From Eubacterium sp. (GTDB taxonomy: Bacteria; Bacillota; Clostridia; Oscillospirales; Acutalibacteraceae), in NCBI GenBank assembly GCA_024696725.1, contig JAILGO010000165.1:1-6212 (forward strand): DNA of 6,212 nt, in the 5' to 3' direction. Made by a program: the position numbers and the translations under genes. Shown here piece after piece: positions 1 through 6,207 of this stretch (positions are counted from its first letter, which is position 1; the number at the start of each line of letters is the position of its first letter). Under the pieces are notes generated by a model. It was not told the DNA's origin, did no database searches, and saw nothing but the letters and a program-made list of their open reading frames with translations.

Positions 1-13
1 GGTTTTTGGTAAC

Positions 14-34
14 GGTTAAAAAGATTTTTTAACC
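14..34. repeat. AT-rich perfect hairpin, role unclear
   Basis: GGTTAAAAA (14-22) and TTTTTAACC (26-34) form a perfect 9-bp inverted repeat around a 3-base loop. It lies beyond the better terminator hairpin at 42-69 as seen from the leftward antiporter gene. It could be a second, back-up transcription stop or the end of a gene located left of the window. Neither flank carries a clean T-run outside the stem, and the stem is mostly A-T, so a functional call is weak. Confidence 0.3.
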
Positions 35-39
35 ATAGT

Positions 40-69
40 AAAAGAGAGACTGCTTTCACAATCTCTCTT
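40..69 (-). terminator. Probable intrinsic terminator of the antiporter gene
   Basis: Read on the minus strand, AAGAGAGATTG pairs with CAGTCTCTCTT, giving an 11-bp stem with one T-G wobble and a six-base TGAAAG loop. It is followed by a short T-run (four Ts counting the end of the stem). It sits about 100 bases past the antiporter stop codon at 173-175, with no gene between, which fits a terminator for that transcript. The T-tract is short, so efficiency may be modest. Confidence 0.5.
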
Positions 70-172
70 CTAATCTCTCAATCGTTCGGTTACTGTATTA
101 TTTTATGTTCTTTCTAAACATCCTTATTACAAGTAGCCTGCTGCTCCTGTGTTTTTATTATTTAATTAGCGT

Positions 173-1264
173 TTACTTTACAAGAAACGTTGAGGCAACG
201 TATCCGATATATCCTACGAGCATTACGCAGCCCTGCCAGCGATGGAATTTTTTACTGATTATCGTCGGGAATATCGCTACTGCAATAGCTCCGAGGCATA
301 CCATCATATCAATAGTTACTGAGCTTGCCGAAACGGCGAGTGAGCCGTTTCCTTTTCCTGTCGATATGAAAGAGCAAATCGGAAGTATCAGCGAAAGGTC
401 GATAATATTTGCGCCGAGAATATTTCCGACAGAGAGCGCTCCTTCTTTCTTTCTGAGCGCAGTAATTGTAGTAACAAGCTCGGGAAGAGAGGTTCCTATA
501 GCTACTGCGAGAACGCTTATAACTCTTTGTGAAATACCGATATCCTCAGCAAGCACGGTACCTGCGTTAACGAGAAGCTCAGCGCCGATAACCGTTCCCG
601 CGGCGCCGAGGATAAACATAGCGATATTTTTTACCCATTCGCCTTTGGTAACGGTGTCTTTAGTTGGAACAATGTCGTCCTCCTCCTGAAGGCCGATACC
701 GTCGGGACGCGGTTCAATCTGAACGCTGTTGTTTTTCATAGAAAAGTAGTTTTCAATAAAGAATACTACGAATATAATAATAAGAACGACTGTACCTGTT
801 AATGAAAGAGAATAATAATTCTGCGTTTCGTTCTCAAATGTAAGAAGTCGTTTTTCCGTAAAAATACTGCCGAGAACAAGTGTGGCGCTTGCGCCAAACA
901 TCATTAACGATTTCGGAGCAAAATCCTTTCGCTTCATTTCCGGAGGCTTTCCGCATAAGACTAAAAATATACCCATTATCATAGCAGTATTAGCCGTGAC
1001 GGAGCCTATAGCGTTACCTGCCGCCATATCTACGTTTCCCTTAACGGTTGCCGCTATAGATACAATCATTTCCGGCAGCGTAGTCGCAATAGATACAATG
1101 GTTGCTCCGATTACAAATTTCGGTACGCCGAGAACCTCTGCAATCCAACTTGCGCTGTCAACAAACCAGTCGCCGCCTTTTATTATCAGCACAAGACCTG
1201 CAAAGAAAAGAATTGCGGTAAGCCAAACAGGCGCGCCGTTAAAAAAGCTTTCAATAAATTCCAT
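173..1264 (-). CDS. yrbG: Na+/Ca2+ antiporter, CaCA family (YrbG-like)
   Basis: Predicted ten-helix inner-membrane cation antiporter, expected by family to exchange Ca2+ for Na+. With the ATG at 1264 the protein is 363 residues, a normal length. It shows the two inverted Na_Ca_ex repeats of the family. Repeat 1 (about 51-100) has ATTLPE with Glu65 and then GNAIGS with Asn92. Repeat 2 (about 246-292) has GTSLPE with Glu262 and then GNILGANIID with Asp289. The two Glu residues correspond to the ion-binding acids of structurally known exchangers. A hydrophilic linker (about 173-210) with an EEDD cluster joins the halves. A longer TTG start at 1273 is unlikely, because AAGGAG directly abuts that TTG but lies 9 bases from the ATG. 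The gene stands alone and diverges from the capA-like operon. Repeat 1 has GSVTAN where many family members have GSNIFN. Family confidence is high; the exact ion pair is inferred. Confidence 0.9.
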   Translation of the reverse strand: MEFIESFFNGAPVWLTAILFFAGLVLIIKGGDWFVDSASWIAEVLGVPKFVIGATIVSIATTLPEMIVSIAATVKGNVDMAAGNAIGSVTANTAMIMGIFLVLCGKPPEMKRKDFAPKSLMMFGASATLVLGSIFTEKRLLTFENETQNYYSLSLTGTVVLIIIFVVFFIENYFSMKNNSVQIEPRPDGIGLQEEDDIVPTKDTVTKGEWVKNIAMFILGAAGTVIGAELLVNAGTVLAEDIGISQRVISVLAVAIGTSLPELVTTITALRKKEGALSVGNILGANIIDLSLILPICSFISTGKGNGSLAVSASSVTIDMMVCLGAIAVAIFPTIISKKFHRWQGCVMLVGYIGYVASTFLVK

Positions 1265-1273
1265 ATATTTCAA

Positions 1274-1279
1274 CTCCTT
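1274..1279 (-). promoter_or_regulatory. Ribosome binding site deciding the antiporter start
   Basis: AAGGAG on the minus strand, 9 bases before the ATG at 1264 and with zero spacing to the alternative TTG at 1273. This spacing supports the ATG and a protein three residues shorter than the longest open frame. Confidence 0.8.
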
Positions 1280-1287
1280 GTCTAATT

Positions 1288-1316
1288 AATATACATTATT
1301 TTTAATATTATGTCAA
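1288..1316 (-). promoter_or_regulatory. Sigma-A-type promoter of the antiporter gene
   Basis: On the minus strand a perfect -35 box TTGACA (1316-1311) is followed after 17 bases by TATATT (1293-1288), five of six matches to the -10 consensus. Predicted transcription start is near 1281, giving a leader of about 17 bases that contains the AAGGAG ribosome site. No room remains for a riboswitch or attenuator. Confidence 0.75.
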
Positions 1317-1323
1317 TTTTATG

Positions 1324-1340
1324 TTGTAAGTTAATTACAA
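1324..1340. promoter_or_regulatory. Candidate operator: near-palindrome over the capA-like -35
   Basis: TTGTAA and TTACAA flank a 5-base centre; counted as 8-1-8 arms, seven of eight positions pair. The left arm is exactly the -35 hexamer of the rightward promoter, and the site lies 7 bases from the -35 of the leftward promoter, so a bound protein could affect both. It resembles GlnR/TnrA-type TGTNA...TNACA half-sites, but the spacing is 5 rather than 7 bases, so it does not match that consensus. The surroundings are very AT-rich, so chance is possible. Confidence 0.35.
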
Positions 1341-1352
1341 ATTTGATATAAT
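1324..1352 (+). promoter_or_regulatory. Promoter of the capA-like/glnA/hydrolase cluster
   Basis: TTGTAA (1324-1329, four of six matches to TTGACA), a 17-base spacer, and a perfect TATAAT (1347-1352) preceded by TG at 1344-1345, an extended -10. Predicted start is near A1359, giving a leader of about 24 bases before the ATG at 1383. It is probably the main promoter for all three rightward genes, as no terminator follows until 5131. Confidence 0.75.
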
Positions 1353-1382
1353 ATATAAAACTTTTTTTAAACGGAGATTACT

Positions 1383-2573
1383 ATGAATAAAAAGAAGCTT
1401 ATTCCCGTTCTTATTCCTTTCATAGCTGCGGTAATCGTTGTCTGTGCGCTTGCTGTTTCCGGCAAGGTTGCAAAAACCGCTAACATCAATCCGACAGCGA
1501 CTAAAATTGCAGCCGTAGAAAAGACTACTGAGGAAACTACTTTACCTAAAAAGAGTAAGGTCACCCTTATCGCCGTCGGCGATAATCTTATTCACAATAC
1601 TCTTATAGACGCCGGAGAACAGGATGACGGTACGCTTGATTATAACAGTTTCTACGAAGATATACGTAAATACGTTCAGGAAGCAGATATCGCTGTAATC
1701 AATCAGGAAACGATGCTCGGCGGCGACGCCTTCGAGTACAGCGGATATCCGATGTTCAATACTCCGTGGGAAGTAGGAGAGGCGGCAATTAACGCGGGCT
1801 TTGATGTGTTTACCTGCGCAACAAATCATACTATGGATAAGGGAAGCGCCGGTATCGCTAAGGAGCTTGAATTCTTCGCACAGCATCCCGAGGTAGTTCA
1901 TTTAGGTACGTTCGCAAGTGAAGAGGATTACAATAAGATTACTTATTACGAGAAAAACGATATTAAGTTTGCGCTTTTGAATTATACCTACGGTACTAAC
2001 GGTATTCCAATACCCGAAGATAAGCCTTATGTAGTTAAAATGCTTACCGAAGAAAACGTCCGTAAGGATATCGCGGAAGCGAGAAAGAACGCAGACTTCG
2101 TAATCGTATTTCCTCATTGGGGAACCGAAAACAGTCACGAAGTCAACTCGCAACAGAGAAAGTATATTAAAATCTTTTCCGAGCTCGGCGTAGATATGGT
2201 AATCGGTACTCATCCTCACGTTTTACAAAAGGTTGAGTGGGTTACAAACGAAACGAGCGGAAAGAAAATGCTTGTATATTACTCAATAGGTAATTTTATC
2301 AGCCACCAGGTAAATCTTAATCAGATGTGCGGCGGTATGGCTGAGGTAACTATTGAAAGAAACGGTGACGAAATCAGCATTACTAACGCGAAGCTTGCGC
2401 CCGTAATTGACTTTTATACAAATACGGGAAGCGGTTACAGATTCAGCGTTTATAAGCTTTCCGACTATACCGACGACCTCGCTGAAAAGCAGGCGCAGGG
2501 CGGTGCTACGGTTAAGTATTTTACCAATCTTTCTAAAGAGGTAATAAGCGAAGAATTTCTTGATTTGGAATAA
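1383..2573 (+). CDS. CapA-like membrane-anchored protein (PGA_cap, metallophosphatase fold)
   Basis: A 396-residue protein with a lysine-rich start (NKKK), one hydrophobic segment (about 6-27) and no convincing lipobox around Cys21, so probably a single-pass membrane anchor with the catalytic part outside. A Thr/Lys-rich linker (about 35-58) leads to a PGA_cap domain of calcineurin-like fold. Visible metal-centre motifs in order are GDNLIH (66-71), NQE (107-109), TNHTMDKG (147-154), PHWG (244-247), GTHPH (275-279) and YSIGNF (300-305). The family is named for Bacillus poly-gamma-glutamate capsule protein CapA, but most homologues in clostridia stand alone and have no proven substrate. No capB, capC or pgs genes are visible here, so a capsule role is not supported. 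The ribosome site is GGAG at 1373-1376, 6 bases before the ATG. It is the first gene of a likely operon with glnA, 34 bases downstream, without a terminator between. Family is sure; function is not. Confidence 0.9.
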   Translation: MNKKKLIPVLIPFIAAVIVVCALAVSGKVAKTANINPTATKIAAVEKTTEETTLPKKSKVTLIAVGDNLIHNTLIDAGEQDDGTLDYNSFYEDIRKYVQEADIAVINQETMLGGDAFEYSGYPMFNTPWEVGEAAINAGFDVFTCATNHTMDKGSAGIAKELEFFAQHPEVVHLGTFASEEDYNKITYYEKNDIKFALLNYTYGTNGIPIPEDKPYVVKMLTEENVRKDIAEARKNADFVIVFPHWGTENSHEVNSQQRKYIKIFSELGVDMVIGTHPHVLQKVEWVTNETSGKKMLVYYSIGNFISHQVNLNQMCGGMAEVTIERNGDEISITNAKLAPVIDFYTNTGSGYRFSVYKLSDYTDDLAEKQAQGGATVKYFTNLSKEVISEEFLDLE

Positions 2574-2588
2574 TTGTAAACGTATTAA
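2560..2588 (+). promoter_or_regulatory. Weak candidate internal promoter before glnA
   Basis: TTGATT (2560-2565), a 17-base spacer and TATTAA (2583-2588) give four of six matches at each box, spanning the end of the capA-like gene and the gap. The start would fall near 2595, almost at the ribosome site, leaving a leader of only about 13 bases. It may let glnA be expressed apart from the upstream gene, but could be chance in AT-rich DNA. No GlnR/TnrA consensus site (TGTNA, 7 bases, TNACA) is seen in this gap. Confidence 0.25.
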
Positions 2589-2607
2589 GTTTTAACAGGA
2601 GGATTAT

Positions 2608-3951
2608 ATGACAAAGTACACTAAGGAATCAATCTTAAAGGAAGCTAAGGAAAACGGCGTAGAGTTTGTAAGACTTCAGTTTACCGACCTTTTCGGTATT
2701 ATGAAGAATGTATCAATTACCGTTTCTCAGCTTGAAAAAGCTCTCAATAATGAATGTATGTTCGACGGTTCGTCTATTGACGGCTTCGTAAGAATTGACG
2801 AGAGCGATATGTACCTTCATCCCGACTATAATACCTGGGCGGTATTTCCGTGGAGAAAGCATCTGAACGCTCAGACTGCTCGTCTTATTTGCTCGGTTTA
2901 TAAAGCGGATAATAAAACGCCGTTTGAAGGAGACCCGCGTAATGTGCTTCAGAAGGTAATAGACGAGGCTAAGGACATGGGCTATGGCTTTAACGTTGGA
3001 CCCGAGTGCGAATTCTTCCTCTTTAAGCTTGACGAGGACGGCAGACCGACTCTTGAACCCGGCGATAAAGCAGGCTATTTTGACCTTAATCCCATAGACC
3101 ACGGTGAAAACTGCAGACGTGATATATGTCTTGCTCTTGAGGAAATGGGTTATACTATCGAAGCGTCTCATCACGAGGTAGCTCACGGTCAGCATGAAAT
3201 CGACTTTCAGTTCGGAGACGTAATGCTTTCCGCAGACAGAGTTATGACCTTTAAACACGTTGTTAAGACATACGCTACAAAGCACGGACTTCACGCAACG
3301 TTTATGCCTAAGCCGATTTTCGGTATCAACGGCTCGGGTATGCATACAAATATGAGTCTTTATGACCTTAAAACCGGAAAGAATATTTTTGACGACCCCG
3401 ACGGCGAGCTCGGACTTTCAAAAGAGGCTCACGCTTTTATCGCGGGTATTCTTAAGCACGTTAAAGGTATTACCTGTATCGCTAATCCGACTGTTAACTC
3501 GTATAAGAGGCTTGTTCCCGGTTACGAGGCACCCACGTATCTTTCCTGGTCAACCTCAAACAGAAGCGTTCTTTTAAGAGTTCCCGCTTCAAGAGGAAAG
3601 GGAACGAGAGTTGAGCTTCGTTCACCCGACCCGACCTGTAATCCGTATCTTGAAATGGCGCTTTGTCTTGCTGCAGGTCTTGACGGTATTAAGAATAATC
3701 TTACGCCTCCGGAGCCGATTGATTATAACGTATTCGAGATGAGCGATAAGGAAATCAAAAAACACGGCATTGAGCTTCTTCCCGAAACTCTTCAGGAGGC
3801 TATCAGAGAAGCTGAGGCGGATAACCTTATCCGTGAAGCTCTCGGTGACCACGTATTCAATAATTATATTGAAGGTAAAAAGCGCGAATGGCGGGAATAC
3901 AGTATGCAGATTTCCAAATGGGAAACTGACAGGTATATGATAAATCATTAA
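2608..3951 (+). CDS. glnA: Glutamine synthetase, type I (GSI-alpha)
   Basis: Cytoplasmic enzyme making glutamine from glutamate, ammonia and ATP, the entry step of ammonia assimilation; family members form dodecamers. The 447 residues match the GSI-alpha size (Bacillus subtilis GlnA is 444). Visible signatures are [10 protein letters not shown] (51-60), GPECEFFLF (131-139, metal-binding Glu133 and Glu135), [13 protein letters not shown] (188-200, Glu190 and Glu197), NGSGMH (241-246), VPGYEAP (303-309, flap Glu307), substrate and ATP arginines around SNRS (318-321), and RVELRSPDP (334-342). Arg62 lies at the position of the Bacillus residue needed for feedback inhibition by glutamine. The adenylylation loop of GSI-beta enzymes is not seen; the end [12 protein letters not shown] resembles the Bacillus C-terminus. 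Control by feedback inhibition rather than adenylylation is therefore inferred. A strong AGGAGG (2597-2602) lies 5 bases before the ATG. It sits between a CapA-like gene and a hydrolase gene that begins 3 bases after its stop. Confidence 0.98.
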   Translation: MTKYTKESILKEAKENGVEFVRLQFTDLFGIMKNVSITVSQLEKALNNECMFDGSSIDGFVRIDESDMYLHPDYNTWAVFPWRKHLNAQTARLICSVYKADNKTPFEGDPRNVLQKVIDEAKDMGYGFNVGPECEFFLFKLDEDGRPTLEPGDKAGYFDLNPIDHGENCRRDICLALEEMGYTIEASHHEVAHGQHEIDFQFGDVMLSADRVMTFKHVVKTYATKHGLHATFMPKPIFGINGSGMHTNMSLYDLKTGKNIFDDPDGELGLSKEAHAFIAGILKHVKGITCIANPTVNSYKRLVPGYEAPTYLSWSTSNRSVLLRVPASRGKGTRVELRSPDPTCNPYLEMALCLAAGLDGIKNNLTPPEPIDYNVFEMSDKEIKKHGIELLPETLQEAIREAEADNLIREALGDHVFNNYIEGKKREWREYSMQISKWETDRYMINH

Positions 3952-3954
3952 AAA

Positions 3955-5145
3955 ATGCTGAGATATATTGAGAAATACGGCGACCTGGATTTTATTCAAA
4001 AGCCGTTTAATGAGATAGACAGCCTGATTTTTTCTCAGCTGATTTATAATGATTTTAAAGATGTAATCGGAGATAAGGATATATTAACGCTTTCTGAAGC
4101 TGCCGAAAGGTTTTATGCTATACATGATAACGTGTATCTTGATTCTCTGATAGATGTTGCAAAACGCGCTTCAAAGCTTCTTACCGTATGCTCTGAATCA
4201 AAGCGTTTCGGCTCTGTAATAGTCAGCGATTATATTGATAACGTTAACGATTCTATTGATAAGCAGATAGCTGCGTGCAGCTTTCTTCTTACGGATGACA
4301 GCCTTCTTATTTCCTTCAGAGGAACAGACGCGTCCGTTGCGGGCTTTAAGGAATCTGCTATGCTTGCATATATGTTCCCGATACCCGCGCAGATTGAGGC
4401 TTTGCACTATTTTCAGGAGACCGCAATGATGCACGACGGATATGTCCGTTTATGCGGTCATTCCAAAGGCGGAAATCTTGCGATATACGCAAGCGTTAAC
4501 TGTTCTAATTCGCTTCAGAGGAAAATAAGCGGAGTATACGCTTTTGATTCGCCCGGCTTTCCCGAATGGTTCTTTAGCAGACACGACTACGAGCTTATGG
4601 ACAGCCGTATTTATCTCTACGCTCCTCAGGGTTCGTTAGTCGGAAGAGCGCTTTACAGCGCTAAGCAGCCTGAAATCGTTGTAAGCTATGCAAAGCACAG
4701 CAGACAGCACAGCGTTTCTACCTGGGAAATAGTTGACGATAAGTTTGTTACGACAGATTCGTTTACTGCTGAGTCGGATAAAATGAGCGCTTATCTTAAC
4801 GACCTTGTTGTTTATATCGGCGATAAGGACTTAGAGGTATTTTATGACGCTCTTGAGCAGACGGCTAACGAACTCGGGATTTCCGATTTTTACGACTTGA
4901 AAAAGGTTGACGTAAGCCTTCTTACAATTTTTGTAGACTCTATTCAGACGCTTACACCTGAACAGAAGGAACGTTTCAGAGCGCTTGCAAAAAAGGTTAT
5001 GACCGACGTAGCTAAAGGTTATGCAAGCGACGCTGCAAGCAAGGCGAAGGGTTACGTAAAGAACATTGCCGAAAAGCTTCCGTTTATGAAAAAATCGGAA
5101 ACTGAAGGCGAGAAAAATGAAAAAGAAAAGCAGGACGGCGAATAA
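3955..5145 (+). CDS. Mbeg1-like (DUF2974) alpha/beta-hydrolase, lipase-like
   Basis: A 396-residue, probably cytoplasmic protein: no signal peptide or membrane helix is seen. The N-terminus (GDLDFIQKPFNEIDSLIFSQ, 9-28) is typical of the Mbeg1-like family and supports this start. SFRGTD (120-125) resembles the oxyanion-side motif of class 3 lipases, and GHSKGG (168-173) is a nucleophile elbow with Ser170. His252 in QHSVSTW is the likely catalytic His; the acid member is not clear (Asp198 in FDSPGF is one candidate). The last 60 or so residues look helical and end in a Lys/Glu-rich tail (380-396). A lipid or ester hydrolase activity is inferred from fold motifs; the true substrate of this family is unknown to me. 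The ATG follows the glnA stop by 3 bases and no Shine-Dalgarno lies within 5-15 bases (nearest is AGG at 3931-3933, inside glnA), so translation probably depends on ribosomes finishing glnA. The stop codon lies in the loop of the terminator hairpin. Confidence 0.85.
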   Translation: MLRYIEKYGDLDFIQKPFNEIDSLIFSQLIYNDFKDVIGDKDILTLSEAAERFYAIHDNVYLDSLIDVAKRASKLLTVCSESKRFGSVIVSDYIDNVNDSIDKQIAACSFLLTDDSLLISFRGTDASVAGFKESAMLAYMFPIPAQIEALHYFQETAMMHDGYVRLCGHSKGGNLAIYASVNCSNSLQRKISGVYAFDSPGFPEWFFSRHDYELMDSRIYLYAPQGSLVGRALYSAKQPEIVVSYAKHSRQHSVSTWEIVDDKFVTTDSFTAESDKMSAYLNDLVVYIGDKDLEVFYDALEQTANELGISDFYDLKKVDVSLLTIFVDSIQTLTPEQKERFRALAKKVMTDVAKGYASDAASKAKGYVKNIAEKLPFMKKSETEGEKNEKEKQDGE

Positions 5146-5158
5146 CCGTCCTGTTTTT
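5131..5158. terminator. Strong, probably bidirectional terminator between convergent genes
   Basis: CAGGACGG (5131-5138) pairs perfectly with CCGTCCTG (5146-5153) around a 7-base loop, followed by TTTTT (5154-5158) for rightward transcripts. On the other strand the same stem is followed by CTTTTCTTTT (complement of 5121-5130), suitable for stopping the leftward reductase transcript. The left arm encodes the last residues of the hydrolase and its TAA (5143-5145) is in the loop. The reductase stop codon (5162-5160) lies just outside the right arm. Confidence 0.85.
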
Positions 5159-5159
5159 A

Positions 5160-6152
5160 TTAGTATTTTGAAATTCTGTCGATTGCTGCTTCTTCTTCGT
5201 CGCTTAGCGGCGCCCCGTCGTTTGCTTTCAGGTTTTCAAGCAGCTGCGCTTTTGTTCTTACTCCTATCAGTACCGAGGTAACCCCTTTTTTCAATAGCCA
5301 TTTAATAGCTGTCTGTGAAAGCGTTTCACCTCTCTCGTGCGCAATATCACAAAGCGCTGATATTACTCTCTGCTGGCTTTCCTCATAACCGATGTGTTTA
5401 CAGTAATTTTCTTTATTGTAAAGACGGGCTCCCTCGGGAATACCGTTTTTGTATTTATCGGAAAGCCTGCCCTGAGCAAGCGGTGAGAAGGCGATAATAC
5501 CTTTTTCTTTCTTTTCTGATTGCTCTTTGAGTCCGTTTTCCTCAATAGCTCTGTCAAGAATATTATATCTGTTCTGATTGATAACGAACGGTACGTTATA
5601 GTCTTCAAGACGGTGATTCATTCTGTGCATGGTTTTACCGTCGTAATTGCTTAAGCCGACATAAAGCGACTTGCCCTGTCTTACTATATCGCTTAGGCAA
5701 AGCGCAGTTTCGTGAAGCGGCGTTTCGGGAGTCATACAGTGATGATAGAAAATATCAACGTATTCAAGACCGAGCCGTTTTAAGCTTTGGTCAAGAGAAG
5801 CGGTAAGATATTTTCTCGAACCGCCTTTTCCTCCGTAAGGACCGGCCCACATTTCATAACCTGCTTTTGTTGATATAACAAGCTCGTCCCGGTAAGGCAT
5901 TAAGTCGTTTTTCAGTATTTTACCGAAATTGATTTCAGCGCTTCCCGGCGCAGGACCGTAGTTATTAGCTAAGTCAAAGTGAGTAATCCCGTTATCAAAG
6001 GCCGTCAGTATTATATCTCTTATTTCATCATAATCGGCGTTGCTGCCGAAATTCTGCCAGAGTCCTAACGAAATCGTAGGAAGTGCGAGGCCGCAATCGG
6101 GAAGATAATTGAAGTTTTCTGCGGAATATCGTTTCGGGGAAGGATTGTACAT
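5160..6152 (-). CDS. yghZ: Aldo/keto reductase, YghZ type (AKR14 family)
   Basis: NADPH-dependent cytoplasmic reductase. E. coli YghZ, the close family type, reduces L-glyceraldehyde 3-phosphate and helps detoxify methylglyoxal; the same role here is inferred. The 330-residue protein keeps the AKR tetrad: Asp60 and Tyr65 in HFDLANNYGP (58-67), Lys96 in STKAG (95-98), and His138 in DIFYHH (133-138). Cofactor-side motifs are GLSNY (166-170), QNRYNIL (193-199), FSPLAQGRLSDKY (222-234) and SVLIGVRTKAQLLENL (293-308). YghZ-like signatures include SLGLWQNFG (28-36), PGSAE (69-73) and GGSRKYL (110-116). A GTG at 6161 would extend the frame by three residues, but it overlaps the GAGGTGAT ribosome site, which is correctly spaced for the ATG at 6152. 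The YghZ of E. coli is 346 residues; the difference is mainly at the C-terminus, which ends here at ISKY. It is a single leftward gene convergent with the glnA cluster. Confidence 0.92.
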   Translation of the reverse strand: MYNPSPKRYSAENFNYLPDCGLALPTISLGLWQNFGSNADYDEIRDIILTAFDNGITHFDLANNYGPAPGSAEINFGKILKNDLMPYRDELVISTKAGYEMWAGPYGGKGGSRKYLTASLDQSLKRLGLEYVDIFYHHCMTPETPLHETALCLSDIVRQGKSLYVGLSNYDGKTMHRMNHRLEDYNVPFVINQNRYNILDRAIEENGLKEQSEKKEKGIIAFSPLAQGRLSDKYKNGIPEGARLYNKENYCKHIGYEESQQRVISALCDIAHERGETLSQTAIKWLLKKGVTSVLIGVRTKAQLLENLKANDGAPLSDEEEAAIDRISKY

Positions 6153-6156
6153 TATA

Positions 6157-6164
6157 ATCACCTC
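6157..6164 (-). promoter_or_regulatory. Ribosome binding site deciding the reductase start
   Basis: GAGGTGAT on the minus strand, a full match to the anti-Shine-Dalgarno core, ends 4 bases before the ATG at 6152 (8 bases from GAGG). The GTG at 6161 lies within this site, which excludes it as the start. Confidence 0.85.
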
Positions 6165-6174
6165 AAAATTTTTC

Positions 6175-6203
6175 TTGCATTTTAATAAGCTATAATGTAT
6201 AAT
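6175..6203 (+). promoter_or_regulatory. Candidate rightward promoter for a gene beyond the window
   Basis: TTGCAT (6175-6180, three of six matches), a 17-base spacer and a perfect TATAAT (6198-6203). Transcription would start near 6210 and run out of the window, implying a divergent gene to the right. The -10 overlaps almost entirely with the candidate -10 of the leftward promoter, so one of the two calls could be spurious. Confidence 0.35.
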
Positions 6204-6207
6204 ATCA
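6199..6207 (-). promoter_or_regulatory. Candidate extended -10 of the reductase promoter
   Basis: On the minus strand TGA-TATTAT (6207-6199) gives an extended -10 with five of six hexamer matches. The start would be near 6192 and the leader about 40 bases. A -35 box at standard spacing would fall outside the window, so it cannot be checked here. Confidence 0.4.

Noticed and set aside
60..79. Direct repeat of AATCTCTC at 60-67 and 72-79
   Set aside because: Only two 8-base copies in low-complexity DNA next to the terminator; no evidence of an array or binding site.
105..689. Rightward open frame of 194 codons with a hydrophobic start
   Set aside because: It is antisense to the antiporter gene, has no ribosome site before its ATG, and its sequence is low-complexity Ser/Thr/Ile/Ala/Pro as expected from the reverse of a membrane-protein gene.
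883..896. GC-rich palindrome TGGCGC-TT-GCGCCA
   Set aside because: It encodes conserved small residues (FGASA) of the antiporter and has no associated signal; probably chance from Ala/Gly codons.
1324..1340. GlnR/TnrA binding site
   Set aside because: The half-sites look right, but the spacing is 5 instead of 7 bases, so I list it only as an unnamed candidate operator.
1383..2573. Poly-gamma-glutamate capsule synthesis locus
   Set aside because: Only a CapA-like protein is present; no CapB/PgsB ligase, CapC/PgsC or CapD-type transpeptidase is seen in the window.
2713..3345. Leftward open frame of 210 codons inside glnA
   Set aside because: It is fully antisense to a certain glnA, shows no recognisable domain, and has no convincing ribosome site or promoter.
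4269..4282. AGCTGC-GT-GCAGCT inverted repeat followed by a T/C-rich tract
   Set aside because: It lies inside the hydrolase coding sequence, the usable loop leaves only about 5 bp of stem, and the tract after it is TTTCTTCTT rather than a T-run. A premature terminator is unlikely.
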